A DNA stretch of 64,000 bases from Heterodera schachtii. Lineage: Eukaryota > Nematoda > Chromadorea > Rhabditida > Heteroderidae. Numbering within the stretch: position 1 is the first letter of the stretch; every line of letters starts with the position of its first letter. Below the pieces are notes generated by a model. That model was not told the origin of the DNA. It saw only the letters and a list, made by a program, of their open reading frames with translations, and did not search any database. The position numbers and the translations under genes are program-made. Below are positions 36,205 to 46,130 of the stretch, piece by piece. The DNA is taken from positions 62,196-126,195 of the forward strand of contig SIJG01000097.1 in the NCBI GenBank assembly GCA_023374025.1, read 5' to 3'.

Positions 36205-36397
36205 TTTATTTATTTATTTATTTATCGAGCAACCACAAGGTACTAAAAAGTACATTTACAGTGGTGCAAACTAAAAAAAAAATTAAATCAAATGAAATAA
36301 AAATAAAATAAAGTTCAAAGGATGGTACAAAAAATATATTGAAAATAAATCAATCAAATGCAAAAAGAACCCAATGTTTAAGGCAGCAACAACAGCA
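36205..36397 (-). other. LINE 3' untranslated region and simple-repeat tail
   Basis: After the ORF2 stop the element continues through 'agtttgcaccactgtaaatg' and 'gtaccttgtggttgctcgat' (minus strand) and ends in repeated taaa units. CR1/L2-type elements typically end in short microsatellites rather than poly(A). A detached copy of this end lies at 16870-16945. Confidence 0.7.
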
Positions 36398-38950
36398 TTA
36401 TGAATTTAGTGTTTCTAGGAGATAGTTTCTGAAAATCTTATATTTCTGAATTTCCATTGCCTCTTTAGGCAGTTTATTCCAAATAGATATAGTTCTATTA
36501 AAAAAAGTTATTTTTTGTTTTAGAAATATATTTCTTTTGCCGAAACAAAAGGGGTTTCCTATTGTTTCGGTTTGTTATTGTAAAATAGTTCATTTGCTTA
36601 AGGTGTGTATACCCTCTTAGAATTTTTTGGACCATGACTAAGTCTCTAGCCGTTCTCCTTATTTCTAACTTTTTAAGTCCACATATTTCTAATCTGTGTT
36701 CATAAGATTTTGGGACTAATCCACATCTTTTAAAGGCAATCCGTGTAAAATATTTTTGGATTATTTCAATTCTATATATAAGATATTTCTTCTGAGGATT
36801 CCAAATTTCACTAGCATACTCTAAATTCGGCCGTACATAACTTTTATATGCTAAAATAAGGATTTTTAAATCCCTAGTTCGCAATGCTCTAAAAACTTGC
36901 AATATAACAAAGTAAGATTTTTTAATTATTTTTTCAATGTGTTTCGCAAATGTAAGTCTTAAATCAATCAAAATCCCGAGGTCTTTGACGAACTCTTTTT
37001 CCGGGATAATTTTTCCCATCAACGAATAACTTTGTTTCTGATTATTTTTTCCTATGTAAAATGCTGAACATTTTTCAGCCGAAATTTCGAGCCCGTTAAG
37101 CTCTGTCCATTTTTCAAGTAAAAGAAGCGATTCTTCTAATTTTTCCCGTATATGATTATTCCTATGCCTAATATAAAGTTTCACATCGTCAGCATATAAT
37201 TTAATGCTGACATTTTTCGGTAGAAATTCCGGTAAGTCGTTAATAAAAATTAGAAATAAGATAGGGCTTAGAACACTTCCTTGTGGTACTCCGGTAAAGC
37301 TCTCAAACCTTTTCGAAAATGCGTTATCAATTTTAACACTAAATGATCTTCCCCTTAAAAAATTAGCTAAAAAATTTAATACTTTGCCACCTATGCCTAT
37401 ATTTTTGATTTTTGTTAAAAGCAATTCAATTGGAACTGAATCAAAAGCTTTTGCAAAGTCAATATATATTATATCAACATGGTTTGGATTGCAGAATAAA
37501 TGTCGTGCAAATAGACGAGGAGTTGGGTGTTAGTTGATCTGTATTTGATAAACCCATACTGATGTTCTGAGAAGTAATTCCTTTTATTAAGAAATTCAAC
37601 TAATTGCTTTGCTAATATTTTCTCAAATATTCGACATAAAGTACATGTTAATGAAACGGGGCGGTAATTTTCCGGATTTGTTCTTTCGCCCTTTTTATAA
37701 AGTGGAATAATAAAAGATTGTTTCCATATGGATGGTATTTGGCCGCTATCCAATATAATACGGAATAATTCCGTTATTACTGGGGCAATTGATTCAGCGC
37801 ATTTTTTATAAAGAGTGTATGGAATACCATCGGGAGAAGTGGAATTTCTGGGTGGCAACATTTTCAAAAGTGAACAAACAGAAATAATATCAAAGTTCAA
37901 ATCCGAAAAATAGACTGAATTAGAAATAGATTCATTGCATATTGTAAAATTCTTTTTCTGGAAAGCCTTTTGGAAAATTGTGCCGAATAAATTGCATTTA
38001 TCCGCTTTTTCATGGACAATGACTCCACTTGAGCTAACAAGTGGAGGCAAGGAAGAATTCTGCCCTAATTTATTTCGAATATGTCTGTGAATACCGGAAT
38101 TTCCCTTTGACACAATTTTGGTTTCTTTCTCATTGTAAAACAATTTAAATTGTCTGTTTAATTCCCTCGAAATAATTTTATACTCAATTTCAAGGTGACT
38201 AGAGTGAATAGATTTCATTTTCCTATACAATTGCAGCTTTCTACGTTTCAAATCTTTTATTTTGTCCGGGAATTTGTCATTAATAACCTTTTTTAAAGGT
38301 TTTAGCGGAAAATGTTTGTTAAGTCCACCAGCTAAAAGACAAATAAGTAATTTATATTTATCTTCAATCCCAAAACAATATGACAATTTAGAAAAAATTT
38401 TTAAAGTATTCAATTCATGAATTAATTTCTGAAATGATGAATCACTATATTTTCTTAGAAAAAAAGTTTCTTTTATCTGCTGTTTTGTGTTCCGTTCATT
38501 GAGATGGAAATTAACCATATTGTGGTCAGAAGTTGAAAAGTTTTATTTGAAGATATAGAGCTAGAAATATATTTAAATATTTTATTTGTGTTTTGTAATG
38601 TGCAGTTTGGAGGACGGTAAACTAGGAATATTTCAAACATCCTTGACACAAATAGTTTAATTTTAATTAATTCAGTTTGAAATTTTGATTCAGTAAAACA
38701 GATTTTATACGAAAATTTTTTTGATAAAAGGATAGTACAGCCTCCACCCTTTTTATTTCTAGCAACGGAAATTTCTTTAAAATGTTCAGAAAAGTAAGAC
38801 TCAGAAAAAAGTTTACTATTGGTCTCAAGCCATGTTTCAGTAATAAATATTATTTCACATTTTTTTCAGCTATAAGCATTTTTAAATCACCTATTTTATT
38901 TATAATAGACCTAGCATTAATGAGAACGCAATTTATTGTCTCTTTGATTT
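36398..38950 (-). pseudogene. LINE ORF2: endonuclease plus reverse transcriptase, broken
   Basis: ORF2 of the LINE would nick target DNA and copy the element RNA at the nick. The endonuclease lies at about 38950-38520: NARSIINKI, then ITETWL (catalytic Glu) after a frame change near 38860, GGGCTILLSKK, and YRPPN. The frame then jumps almost directly to SDHN at 38525, so about 100 residues that should hold the GDFN-type motif are deleted. The reverse transcriptase follows. The fingers, with the PVSLT block, sit in the frame ending 37469. A frame change near 37490 leads to motif A (DFAKAFDS), GVPQGSVLSP, YADDVKLY and VKDLGILID. A third frame change in a T-run near 36505 reaches the C-terminal block (SIWNKLPKEA) and the stop at 36398. 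The catalytic Asp pair is intact, but the ORF cannot be read through. Confidence 0.9.
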
Positions 38951-39479
38951 TTATAATTGTTTTTGGGATTTTATGGTTGCCCGCGTACCCTTATTTTTGC
39001 TGTTGATGCTGTTTTGCCTTAAACGGCTTGGGGTGGTTAACCTCTTTAATTGGAGGTCAACCACAATATATTCAAAAAGGCCCGAGGCCAAATTCAAAGA
39101 AAAAGCATGTCTTCGCAAAAAATACAAAAGATCCAATTCTGGTGGGGTCATATCTCTTCGCACAAAAACATTAGGGCAGAAGACCGATTTTTTGTTTTTT
39201 GACTTGCGGCAATTTGCGAAGGAACGCATCACGTGACTTTTGGTCGACGAAAGGAACCTTGATGATCCTTGGTTTTGATTGGTGACCGTCCGATGTCCGC
39301 GGCGTGGCTGGGTGGCGATGGATTTGCTTCTCCGGGTCCAATTTGTCGTCAAGTGCACATTCCTGCTGCAGCCGAAGAACTGCCGCATTGTCGTCGTCGC
39401 CCTCCGGTAGTTTTTCGATCACTGCCGACTTGGACTTGCTGAGAACCATTTGCGGATTGGCAGTGCCGAACCCCGTCAT
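38951..39479 (-). pseudogene. LINE ORF1 (RNA-binding, RRM-like), frameshifted
   Basis: Begins MTGFGTANPQMVLSKSKSAV at 39479 and runs through AVIEKLPEGDDD and KPRIIKVPF to about 39195. A run of As there shifts the frame. The protein then continues in another frame with NVFVRRDMTPPELD and YIVVDLQLKRL to the stop at 38951. The pattern 'VIE-LPE ... PRIIKV-F ... SRDAFLR ... VFVRRDMTP-E' is that of ORF1 proteins of CR1/L2-type LINEs, which bind element RNA through an RRM-like fold. ORF2 starts almost immediately after it. One frameshift is clear, and whether translation could slip there is not known. Assignment rests on pattern recognition. Confidence 0.65.
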
Positions 39480-39490
39480 TTTAATGTAAA

Positions 39491-39712
39491 CTATGGGTCG
39501 ACATCTGGCGGTGGACAGCCCCAGGGGACTCGCGGGGGCTGGGGATTGTTGTCAGAAATTCCCGAGTTCTGGAATGAACTTCGGGATTCCTTAAGAATTT
39601 GCTCGACCGTTGCTCGAGTTGTCTCCTGTATGGTCGGCTTTAGTATTTCCGCCACCATTTTGGCAATTTCGGCCAGCTCCCCTGATCGAATTGAATCCAA
39701 TTCCTCATCCAA
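39491..39712 (-). CDS. Small acidic ORF upstream of LINE ORF1 (possible ORF1 N-terminal piece)
   Basis: An ATG-started 73-residue frame beginning MDEELDSIRSGELAEIAK. It is rich in Glu, Ile and Ala with heptad-like spacing over residues 1-45, consistent with a coiled coil, then turns proline-rich (NNPQPPRVPWG). It ends in a stop 12 bases before the ORF1 ATG and is in a different frame from it. Coiled-coil regions are common in LINE ORF1 proteins, so this may be the original ORF1 N-terminus separated by an indel, or a genuine small upstream ORF. Base composition matches the LINE, not the AT-rich flank. The LINE is probably 5'-truncated just upstream, at about 39725. Confidence 0.5.
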   Translation of the reverse strand: MDEELDSIRSGELAEIAKMVAEILKPTIQETTRATVEQILKESRSSFQNSGISDNNPQPPRVPWGCPPPDVDP

Positions 39713-39725
39713 TTGAGAGCGAATT

Positions 39726-42059
39726 AATTAAAGAGACTGAACATATAAATCAATAACTAAATAATGAAAAAGTTTTTTTTTCAAAGCGCGCCGTAATAAA
39801 TTTATATTTATAAATAGATATTTAAACAGATATATTAAAATTAAAAATGTAAAATTACATATTTTTATATAATCAATAACTAACTTAAAAAATTATTAAT
39901 TAATAAAAATAATTTCAAAATATTAATTTGAATTTAATTAAGCAAAAGTTTAGGTAAACTTATTTACCTTTCCATATATTACAATTTATGTATTTTATTG
40001 AATAAAAAAATAAAATGAGATTTCGTGTAATTTTAATTTCACAAATTTATAAACCATTCAAACAAAAAAATAAAATAATAGTACAACTATAAACATATAC
40101 ATTATAAATATTATTATAATCATAAACAATAAAAAAAATTTCGGAAAATTTTACTGCTAAACTAAAACATTCAGTATTTTAAAATTGTCAAAATTACCAA
40201 ATCATAAAAAGATGTACATTCTGTAAACATTTTATAAAACTATGAATTAAATTATCTACTTCGCTAAAAAATAAACATCTATTGCTTTAATAAATAATAC
40301 TTTTTCAATTGTGGAAATAAAAATATATAATATACAAATGAGAAGCCACTTTAAAAAAACAGATTATACATAGCATATTGAATAAATACAAACAAATGCT
40401 GTGCAATATTATAATATTCAATATCTTTACAAATGCCAAAAATCGCAGAAAAAAAAGCATAGCAATAAAAATATATTTTTGCAATCAGTGCAAAATGGTT
40501 AAGGACATTATTTTTAAAAAATAAATAAATTATAATTTAACACAAAATTTTTAATAAAATGACAACTCAAATATATAAAAAAAAGTACATAAAAGTTAAG
40601 CAATTCTCATAAAAACCCATCTGTCTCTCAGAAACTCTGAATAAAACCGGCCTCGACAAGAATAAAGAAAGTAAGAATATCAGATTACAAATATTCTGAC
40701 AATAATTTAAAAACGAAGATAAAATAAAATTTTTATTTAAGCTAAAAGAATTTGAAAAAAATACAAAAAAATATATAAATTTTTTAAGATTATTTATAAG
40801 AAAAACAAAAATCTATTGATAAAATGTGTCAAACTTTTTTATTGAAAAAAATAGAAAATTGGCAGGGCTATATTATAAACAAAAGTTTAAAATAATCTAA
40901 ACCCTCTAAACCCAAAATATTAAACCAATTTCGCCTACCAAATATATTTTAGAAAATAAGAAATATATAAATAAAACAAGTAATTGAGTATTTATTAAAA
41001 CAAATATCAGCAGACAGAAAATCAAAAATAATACAAAAATAAATTGATAGTCGATATAATCAAACCAAAAAAATCCTTAAATTTTTAATTAGTCGGAAAA
41101 GTAATAAAAAATTTTATACCTATTTTAAGTAAAACATATTTAAAATTAAGCATCGTGATGATAGATTCATATTGTAATGGAGTAAATTGGAATTAATATT
41201 AAATCTTTATTAAAGTAATTATTTTTTGAGCTGAATTAATTAAGCAAAAATTAAAATTAGAATTAAAAAAAATTAAAAATTTTTAAACTTAAAACTTTTC
41301 ATTTGATCAGAGCTCAAAAAGAAACAAAAAATATTTATTTAATAAATTTGCAATTGTTACCGATTCAGATGAAGAAAAATAATGTCTTATTTGTACAAAT
41401 TATAAAATTATTAATTTTGTAGCGGCAATCGAATTAAGATTGATTAAATATTTGTATACAAACAAAATACAATTGGCGAAAAAAAATTAAACATAATTTG
41501 AAAAATCAATAATTGAATCCAACTACATTATTTTAAATAATATAATAAAATATTTAATAATAAATTAATACAATAATATTACAATGTGAATTATAAAAAT
41601 AGCAAAAATCTCTGTAGAACTAAAAATTAAAAGAACGATATTATACAAATTTACTCGTAGATAACTGTGCAAGTATTTATTCAGATAATTCTTGAATAAT
41701 TTAAGCTAAGCGATTATGTCTTATTAATAATTAAAAATAAAATTTCCATGTCAAATATTTTCATTTAAATATAATAAAAATTTCAAGTTTAAAAATGTTA
41801 AGTATGTAAAAACAAAATAATTATAAAAAATACAAAATTGAATGTAAAATAAATTAAGCTATTTCGTAAAAAATTGTATTGTAAAACTGTCTTTAAATAG
41901 ATAGAATTTAAATGATATTTGTCTCAGAAATGCAAAAAAATATATAATATATAAAAAGTATTTTGAAGATCAAACGATACTACATTAATTTCGCTAAAAC
42001 AAAATTACATTTTTTATATAAATAATTTTTTTCCTAAAGTTCTTACAGAAAATTAAAAA
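39726..42059. other. AT-rich sequence without recognisable gene
   Basis: A-rich on this strand. A GC-richer patch at 40615-40670 contains no recognisable feature. Nothing else seen. Confidence 0.5.
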
Positions 42060-42357
42060 AATTCGATCTTTAAGGGTGTATTTTTAAAAAATTTCCCAAA
42101 AAGTCGATCCTTATTTTGTAGGGGTGTATTTTTCGCATTTTTCTTGTGAAAATTTGAAAAAATGACCGATATATGCTCTAAAAGCCCAAAAATGGCAAAA
42201 TATGCATTTATTCTCGAAAACCCCCAAAATATGCTTTTATATGCACTAAAAACCTTCACCAAATCAAAATTTTAACGTAGAAATGCTATTTTTGAGCCCC
42301 TTTCTTCATAGCATATGCGCCGAAAAAATATGCAAAAGCATACAACTTCGAACCCTA
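42060..42357. mobile_element. hAT-like element remnant with 'atatgc' iterations
   Basis: The right end reads 'tagggttcgaagttgtatgc' on the minus strand, a TAGGG hAT-type terminus. Six 'atatgc' words lie between 42168 and 42335. The left part (two copies of 'gggtgtattttt' at 42073 and 42120) matches the middle of the 45325-45852 element, which carries 'ggggtgtaatttctgaaa' and 'ggggtgtatttttcg'. The left terminus is not present, so the copy is 5'-truncated or its end is degraded. Confidence 0.6.
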
Positions 42358-42365
42358 TTTATAAG

Positions 42366-43700
42366 CGAATGAAAAAATGTAAAAATTCACTTAAATGAGA
42401 AAAAATCTTACAAAATATCATTTTTTATAATTTAAAATTAATAAACAGCAGAAGTGAAAAAGCATTAATATATAAGAGAAATATATTGAAAAGGAATAAA
42501 ATAACCAAGAAAATAGCAAAATGTATAAAAAATAATTTGTTTTATTGAAAATAAACAAAATTCCTCCGATAAACCCTAAAATACAAAAATACCAATTCAA
42601 TCCAATTTTATGAGACCAACAAACAGAATAATAGTCATTTGATTTAATTCAAAAAAATAAAACAAATTCCTAATATTAATATATTTTAAATTTTTTCAAA
42701 TAAAATCATGTTAAAAGGGGAAATTCATTTTACATAAAAAAACGAAAAAATTAACTGGCTAAAAATAGTGATCTGACCAAGTGCTGCAAAAGAAAGACTT
42801 TTTGATCAGCATCAAAAGTTACCTTAGAATTAATTTTTTCAGAATTTTTGGGTGACCGGAAAGCTATTGCATCTTAAATTATAAAAAATAAATAAAAAAT
42901 AATTAAATGAAGTAAAGGTGATCTTAATGAAAGAATTTTTTTTTCAAATAACGATAATCGTTAATAATATGTACACTAAAAGTTAAAGCAATTTAATACT
43001 GAAATTAAAAGTGCAAACAAAAAAATAAAATTTTTAAAACAGCTAATATTACAATATCAAACCAAAATTACTAATAATTATTCAATTTCACATAGAAATT
43101 GAAATAATATACATAGGAATTAACACCACAAGAAAATAAAAAAATTTACCAAATGCCTAATAATTTAAAGTACAAGAAACTAAATTTAACTCAAAATAAG
43201 CAAAATTAATTATTAAAAGACCTGATGAAAAAAAGCATTAAAAACTGAAATTAATGCAAATGTTATCGAAATAATTAATTAATTTAGAATGTGTGAATTG
43301 GAAAAAGGAAAATTAAGATTAAATTAATATTATTAATTTATTCAAAAAATTCTTTTTGAAAATTTTTTTGTTTGATATCTGATTGTATTGAAAAAAGTAT
43401 TTACCGGTGACAGATTTATTTAAATTTATATAATTATAAGGAATCAATTCCAAATAAAACATTTTTGTGTCCAACAATTTTTTAAAAAATAATAGCAACT
43501 ATGATTTTATAATTAAATATATATGCAAATGAAAATTTATTGAAAAGAAAAATCATTCAAACCACGGAAAATGGGAATTAAAATGAAATAGAAACAAAGA
43601 AAGAATAAATTTAAAAAAGATAAAACAAAAATTATTTACAAATTTGGAAATTTTATAAACAACGAACATTAACTTTTCAATTAAACATTAAATTTTTATA
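42366..43700. other. AT-rich sequence without recognisable gene
   Basis: Nothing supportable. The frame 42418-42600 (minus) is hydrophobic only because of T-rich codons. Confidence 0.5.
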
Positions 43701-43714
43701 AATTTTAACTGTAT

Positions 43715-43890
43715 GCGTTAAAAAACCAATGGCCAGGGGTATCTAAGAGTCCGAGGAACCATGAAGAATAAACCATGAAAATAGATTCAAATTAAAACAA
43801 ATCTAATTTATCAAATAAAATGTTGATTAACAATTTTAAACTAAAATTAATTAATTTTTTAAATTTAATTATATTATTAAAATAAAATAA
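43715..43890. repeat. Dispersed AT-rich repeat with variable GC-rich island, copy 2
   Basis: The part from about 43780 ('gaaaatagattcaaattaaa') through 'ctaaaattaattaatttttt' and 'attatattattaaaataa' matches 22767-22870. The GC-richer island before it ('ggccaggggtatctaagagt') differs from that of copy 1. The foldback element at 43908 begins just after this repeat. Confidence 0.5.
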
Positions 43891-43907
43891 AATCAGCAAT
43901 GCTCATT

Positions 43908-44264
43908 GGTCGTTTCGTAAAATCCGACAGTTTAGCGAATTTTTCGACAAAACATGGCATAACTTTGCAAAAAGCAATCAAATTTTACATACTTGGTATC
44001 ATTCGATAGCCAAGCTTTTTCTCTATTAGCTTGCAAAAATGTCAAAAAATTTGGTCAATTTTAGAAAAAGTTGTATGAAAATAATTATTGAATCTGTCAC
44101 AACTCATATTAAATTTGATAATTTTGTTTGAAATTTACCAGGCTTATAGAGAAAAAGCTTGGCTATCGAATGATACGAAGTATGTAAAATTTGATTGCCT
44201 TTAAGCAAAGTTATGCCATGTTTTGTCGAAAAATTTGTTAAAATGGCATTTTACGAAACAAACC
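43908..44264. mobile_element. Foldback MITE, ~357 bp, copy 2
   Basis: The arms 43908-44033 and 44139-44264 are inverted copies over about 125 bp at high identity. They share 'tttttcgacaaaacatggca', 'taactttgc', 'tcaaattttacatact' and 'tatcattcgatagccaagct'. The ends read ggt-gtttcgtaaaat. There is no coding capacity, and the transcript would be a near-perfect hairpin. Related to 14391-14743 by size, terminal motif and inner block, and to the solo arm at 26988-27085. A target duplication was not identified, so the superfamily is unassigned. The open frames on both strands here are by-products of the palindrome. Confidence 0.8.
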
Positions 44265-45316
44265 AGCACGCTTGATCATTTGTTCAATTTTTTTTATTCT
44301 ACTGTGGAAACTCTCGTGCACGGGACTATGTTTGGATGCAAAGTAAAAAACATATATAGGAACAGGAATTTTCATCTTAGCGCTGTAATTACCGTGGGTT
44401 TCATTAAATTTAAAAATTCTTCTTAATTCTAAAAGGATTAACAAAGAAAACCCAGAACAACTAAATATATAAATATAATTATAAGACGAATAGATATTGA
44501 TTCGCTTCAATTATTTGACAACTTCGAGAGAATACCAAAATTTTAAGATTTAATATAAAAAGCTATAAAAATTATAATCAAAATAATAAAGTAATAATAT
44601 AAAAAATATTTGCAAACTAAAGATAAATAAAATAAATAAATATCATTATAAAGTACTGGTACAACGGTCCTGGAATTACGGTAACTCATTGCACAGTGCC
44701 TGTACAATTTGAAAATAAAAAATAACTTTCAATTTTTCGTATTGTTGATAATAAAACAAATAATGGAAATGAGTTTTATAATAAGACAATTGAAAAAATA
44801 TTATCGAATAAATATAAATTATAAACAATTAAATTATTAAACATGGACTATTATTATTTATTGTATTTCTAAATTCAACTTAAAAAGAAATTGAAGATAA
44901 AAAAAGTTAAGTCGTTAACCAAGACTACTAAAACCAACTACGTTTTTTTGCTAATTATTTTAAAATTTAATTTATTTTTTAAAAGCTCGAATCTATCTTG
45001 AAGAATGGTAAATATAATAACTTTTTTATTTTTTAATTTTGAAAAATTTTTGATAAAACGATCATTTTTATATTATAGAATATTAATTTCGTTGTTCATA
45101 CATTTTAATAACATTAAAATTTTAAAAGGCAAGAAAATATAATTAATACTCAACAGATAAAATACATTTATTAATAAGGAAAGGGCCAGTCATTACATCT
45201 GACCCGAACACCGAAACTTACCATGAAAATTAAATTAAATAATACTCTAAATAAATTAACATAATTTATATTGATAAAATAATAATAATGAATGAAAAGG
45301 TCCAAATATTTTATCA
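44265..45316. other. AT-rich sequence with small GC-richer patches
   Basis: Patches at 44655-44710 and 45180-45230 resemble the GC-richer islands that precede AT-rich repeats elsewhere (22715, 43735), but no gene or RNA is recognised. Confidence 0.4.
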
Positions 45317-45324
45317 CTAATTAC
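45317..45324. repeat. Left 8-bp target-site duplication
   Basis: 'ctaattac' immediately precedes the TAGGG terminus and is repeated exactly at 45853-45860. Confidence 0.9.
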
Positions 45325-45852
45325 TAGGGTTTCCTTTTTTAGGCACAAAAATCGCGAAATAGGCACCTAAAAAGGCAGAAATAAATCGCAAAATAGGCTT
45401 TAAATAGGCCCAAAATCCTCAAATAGGCACAAAATAGGCAAATAAAATTTCTTATTAACGATTTTAGGTAGCAAAACAAACACATAAAAATTTCAATTGT
45501 GTAAAGTTTTTTTCGAATAAGGATATATTTATAGACCAAAATTTTTATTTAGAAAATATATATAAATTTTGGTGATCAATTTTTGATAATTTTTTTCAAT
45601 TCTTAGGGGGTGTAATTTCTGAAATTTTTTCGGGCCATTTCTTAGGGGTGTATTTTTCGTTTTTATTGCATTTTTGTTAAGGATTTTTTCAAAAACCCTA
45701 AAATAGGCACTTTAGGCACAAAAACCCCGACCCCGAAATAGGCATTATAAAAGTCATCGTAGACACCTCAAAACAAGCGGAAAACGCGTTTTTCGTGATT
45801 ATCTTTGCGTATAAGTGCGCATTTAGGCATTTGCCTAAAAAAGGAAGCCCTA
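45325..45852. mobile_element. hAT-like MITE with 'aggca' iterations and perfect 8-bp TSD
   Basis: This is the cleanest mobile element in the window, 528 bp. The ends 'tagggtttccttttttaggc' and, inverted, 'tagggcttccttttttaggc' match at 19 of 20 bases. Both are flanked by the identical 8-mer 'ctaattac', the target-site length of hAT transposons. The word aggc (mostly ataggca or ttaggca) occurs eleven times in direct and once in inverted orientation, clustered near both ends. Such iterated subterminal words are where hAT transposases are known to bind. The middle shares gggtgtattttt blocks with 42060-42357. No transposase, so it would need a partner element in trans. Confidence 0.9.
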
Positions 45853-45860
45853 CTAATTAC
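45853..45860. repeat. Right 8-bp target-site duplication
   Basis: 'ctaattac', identical to the left flank of the MITE. Confidence 0.9.
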
Positions 45861-46024
45861 AACTACTATAAAGAATAAAATAATTGTCTGATAGCATGAA
45901 AATAAACATGAAATCTCATTTATAAATTTTCTTTTACTTATTAAATAACATATTAAAATTTATTAAAATGAAAATTTTCATGCAAATTTTAACGAATTTA
46001 TTAACTATAAAAAATTCAATTTTT

Positions 46025-46130
46025 TTGCTAATTACAAGGGATTGGTTAGGGCGGGGTTAAGTGTCTTTGAAGAAGGCATTTCGGTGTTGCAGAAAGGCGC
46101 GCCGTTAGAAAATTTTTAAAAAATGGCCCG
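46025..46130 (+). repeat. GC-rich dispersed repeat, GGTGCCG family
   Basis: Contains 'ggtgttgcagaaaggcgcgc' at 46083 followed by a gaaaattttt tract, resembling 27836 and 14741. The upstream 'ttagggcggggttaagtg' is GC-rich. No terminal repeats identified. Between 46131 and 49010 the sequence is AT-rich, with small GC-richer patches at 47700-47750 and 48595-48645 and no recognisable gene. Confidence 0.35.

Larger units (their letters stand above)
36205..39725 (-). mobile_element. CR1-like LINE, 5'-truncated and inactivated
   Basis: A non-LTR retrotransposon of about 3.5 kb read right to left: a small acidic ORF, ORF1, endonuclease, reverse transcriptase, then a 3' end with (TAAA/TAAATAAA)-type simple repeat at 36205-36225. 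It is much less AT-rich than its surroundings. Reverse transcriptase blocks GVPQGSVLSP and YADD, an apurinic-type endonuclease (NARSI, ITETWL, YRPPN, SDH) and an ORF1 with an RRM-like region all fit the CR1/L2 group. Several frameshifts and an internal endonuclease deletion make it non-functional. No convincing target duplication was identified. The left junction abuts repeat copy A. Confidence 0.9.

Noticed and set aside
37204..37533. Plus-strand frame of 109 residues
   Set aside because: It is the antisense shadow of the LINE reverse transcriptase. The same applies to plus-strand frames at 38782-39489 over ORF1 and ORF2.
44223..44510. Open frames on both strands near 44.3 kb
   Set aside because: They begin in the arm of the foldback MITE and run into AT-rich flank. 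No domain.
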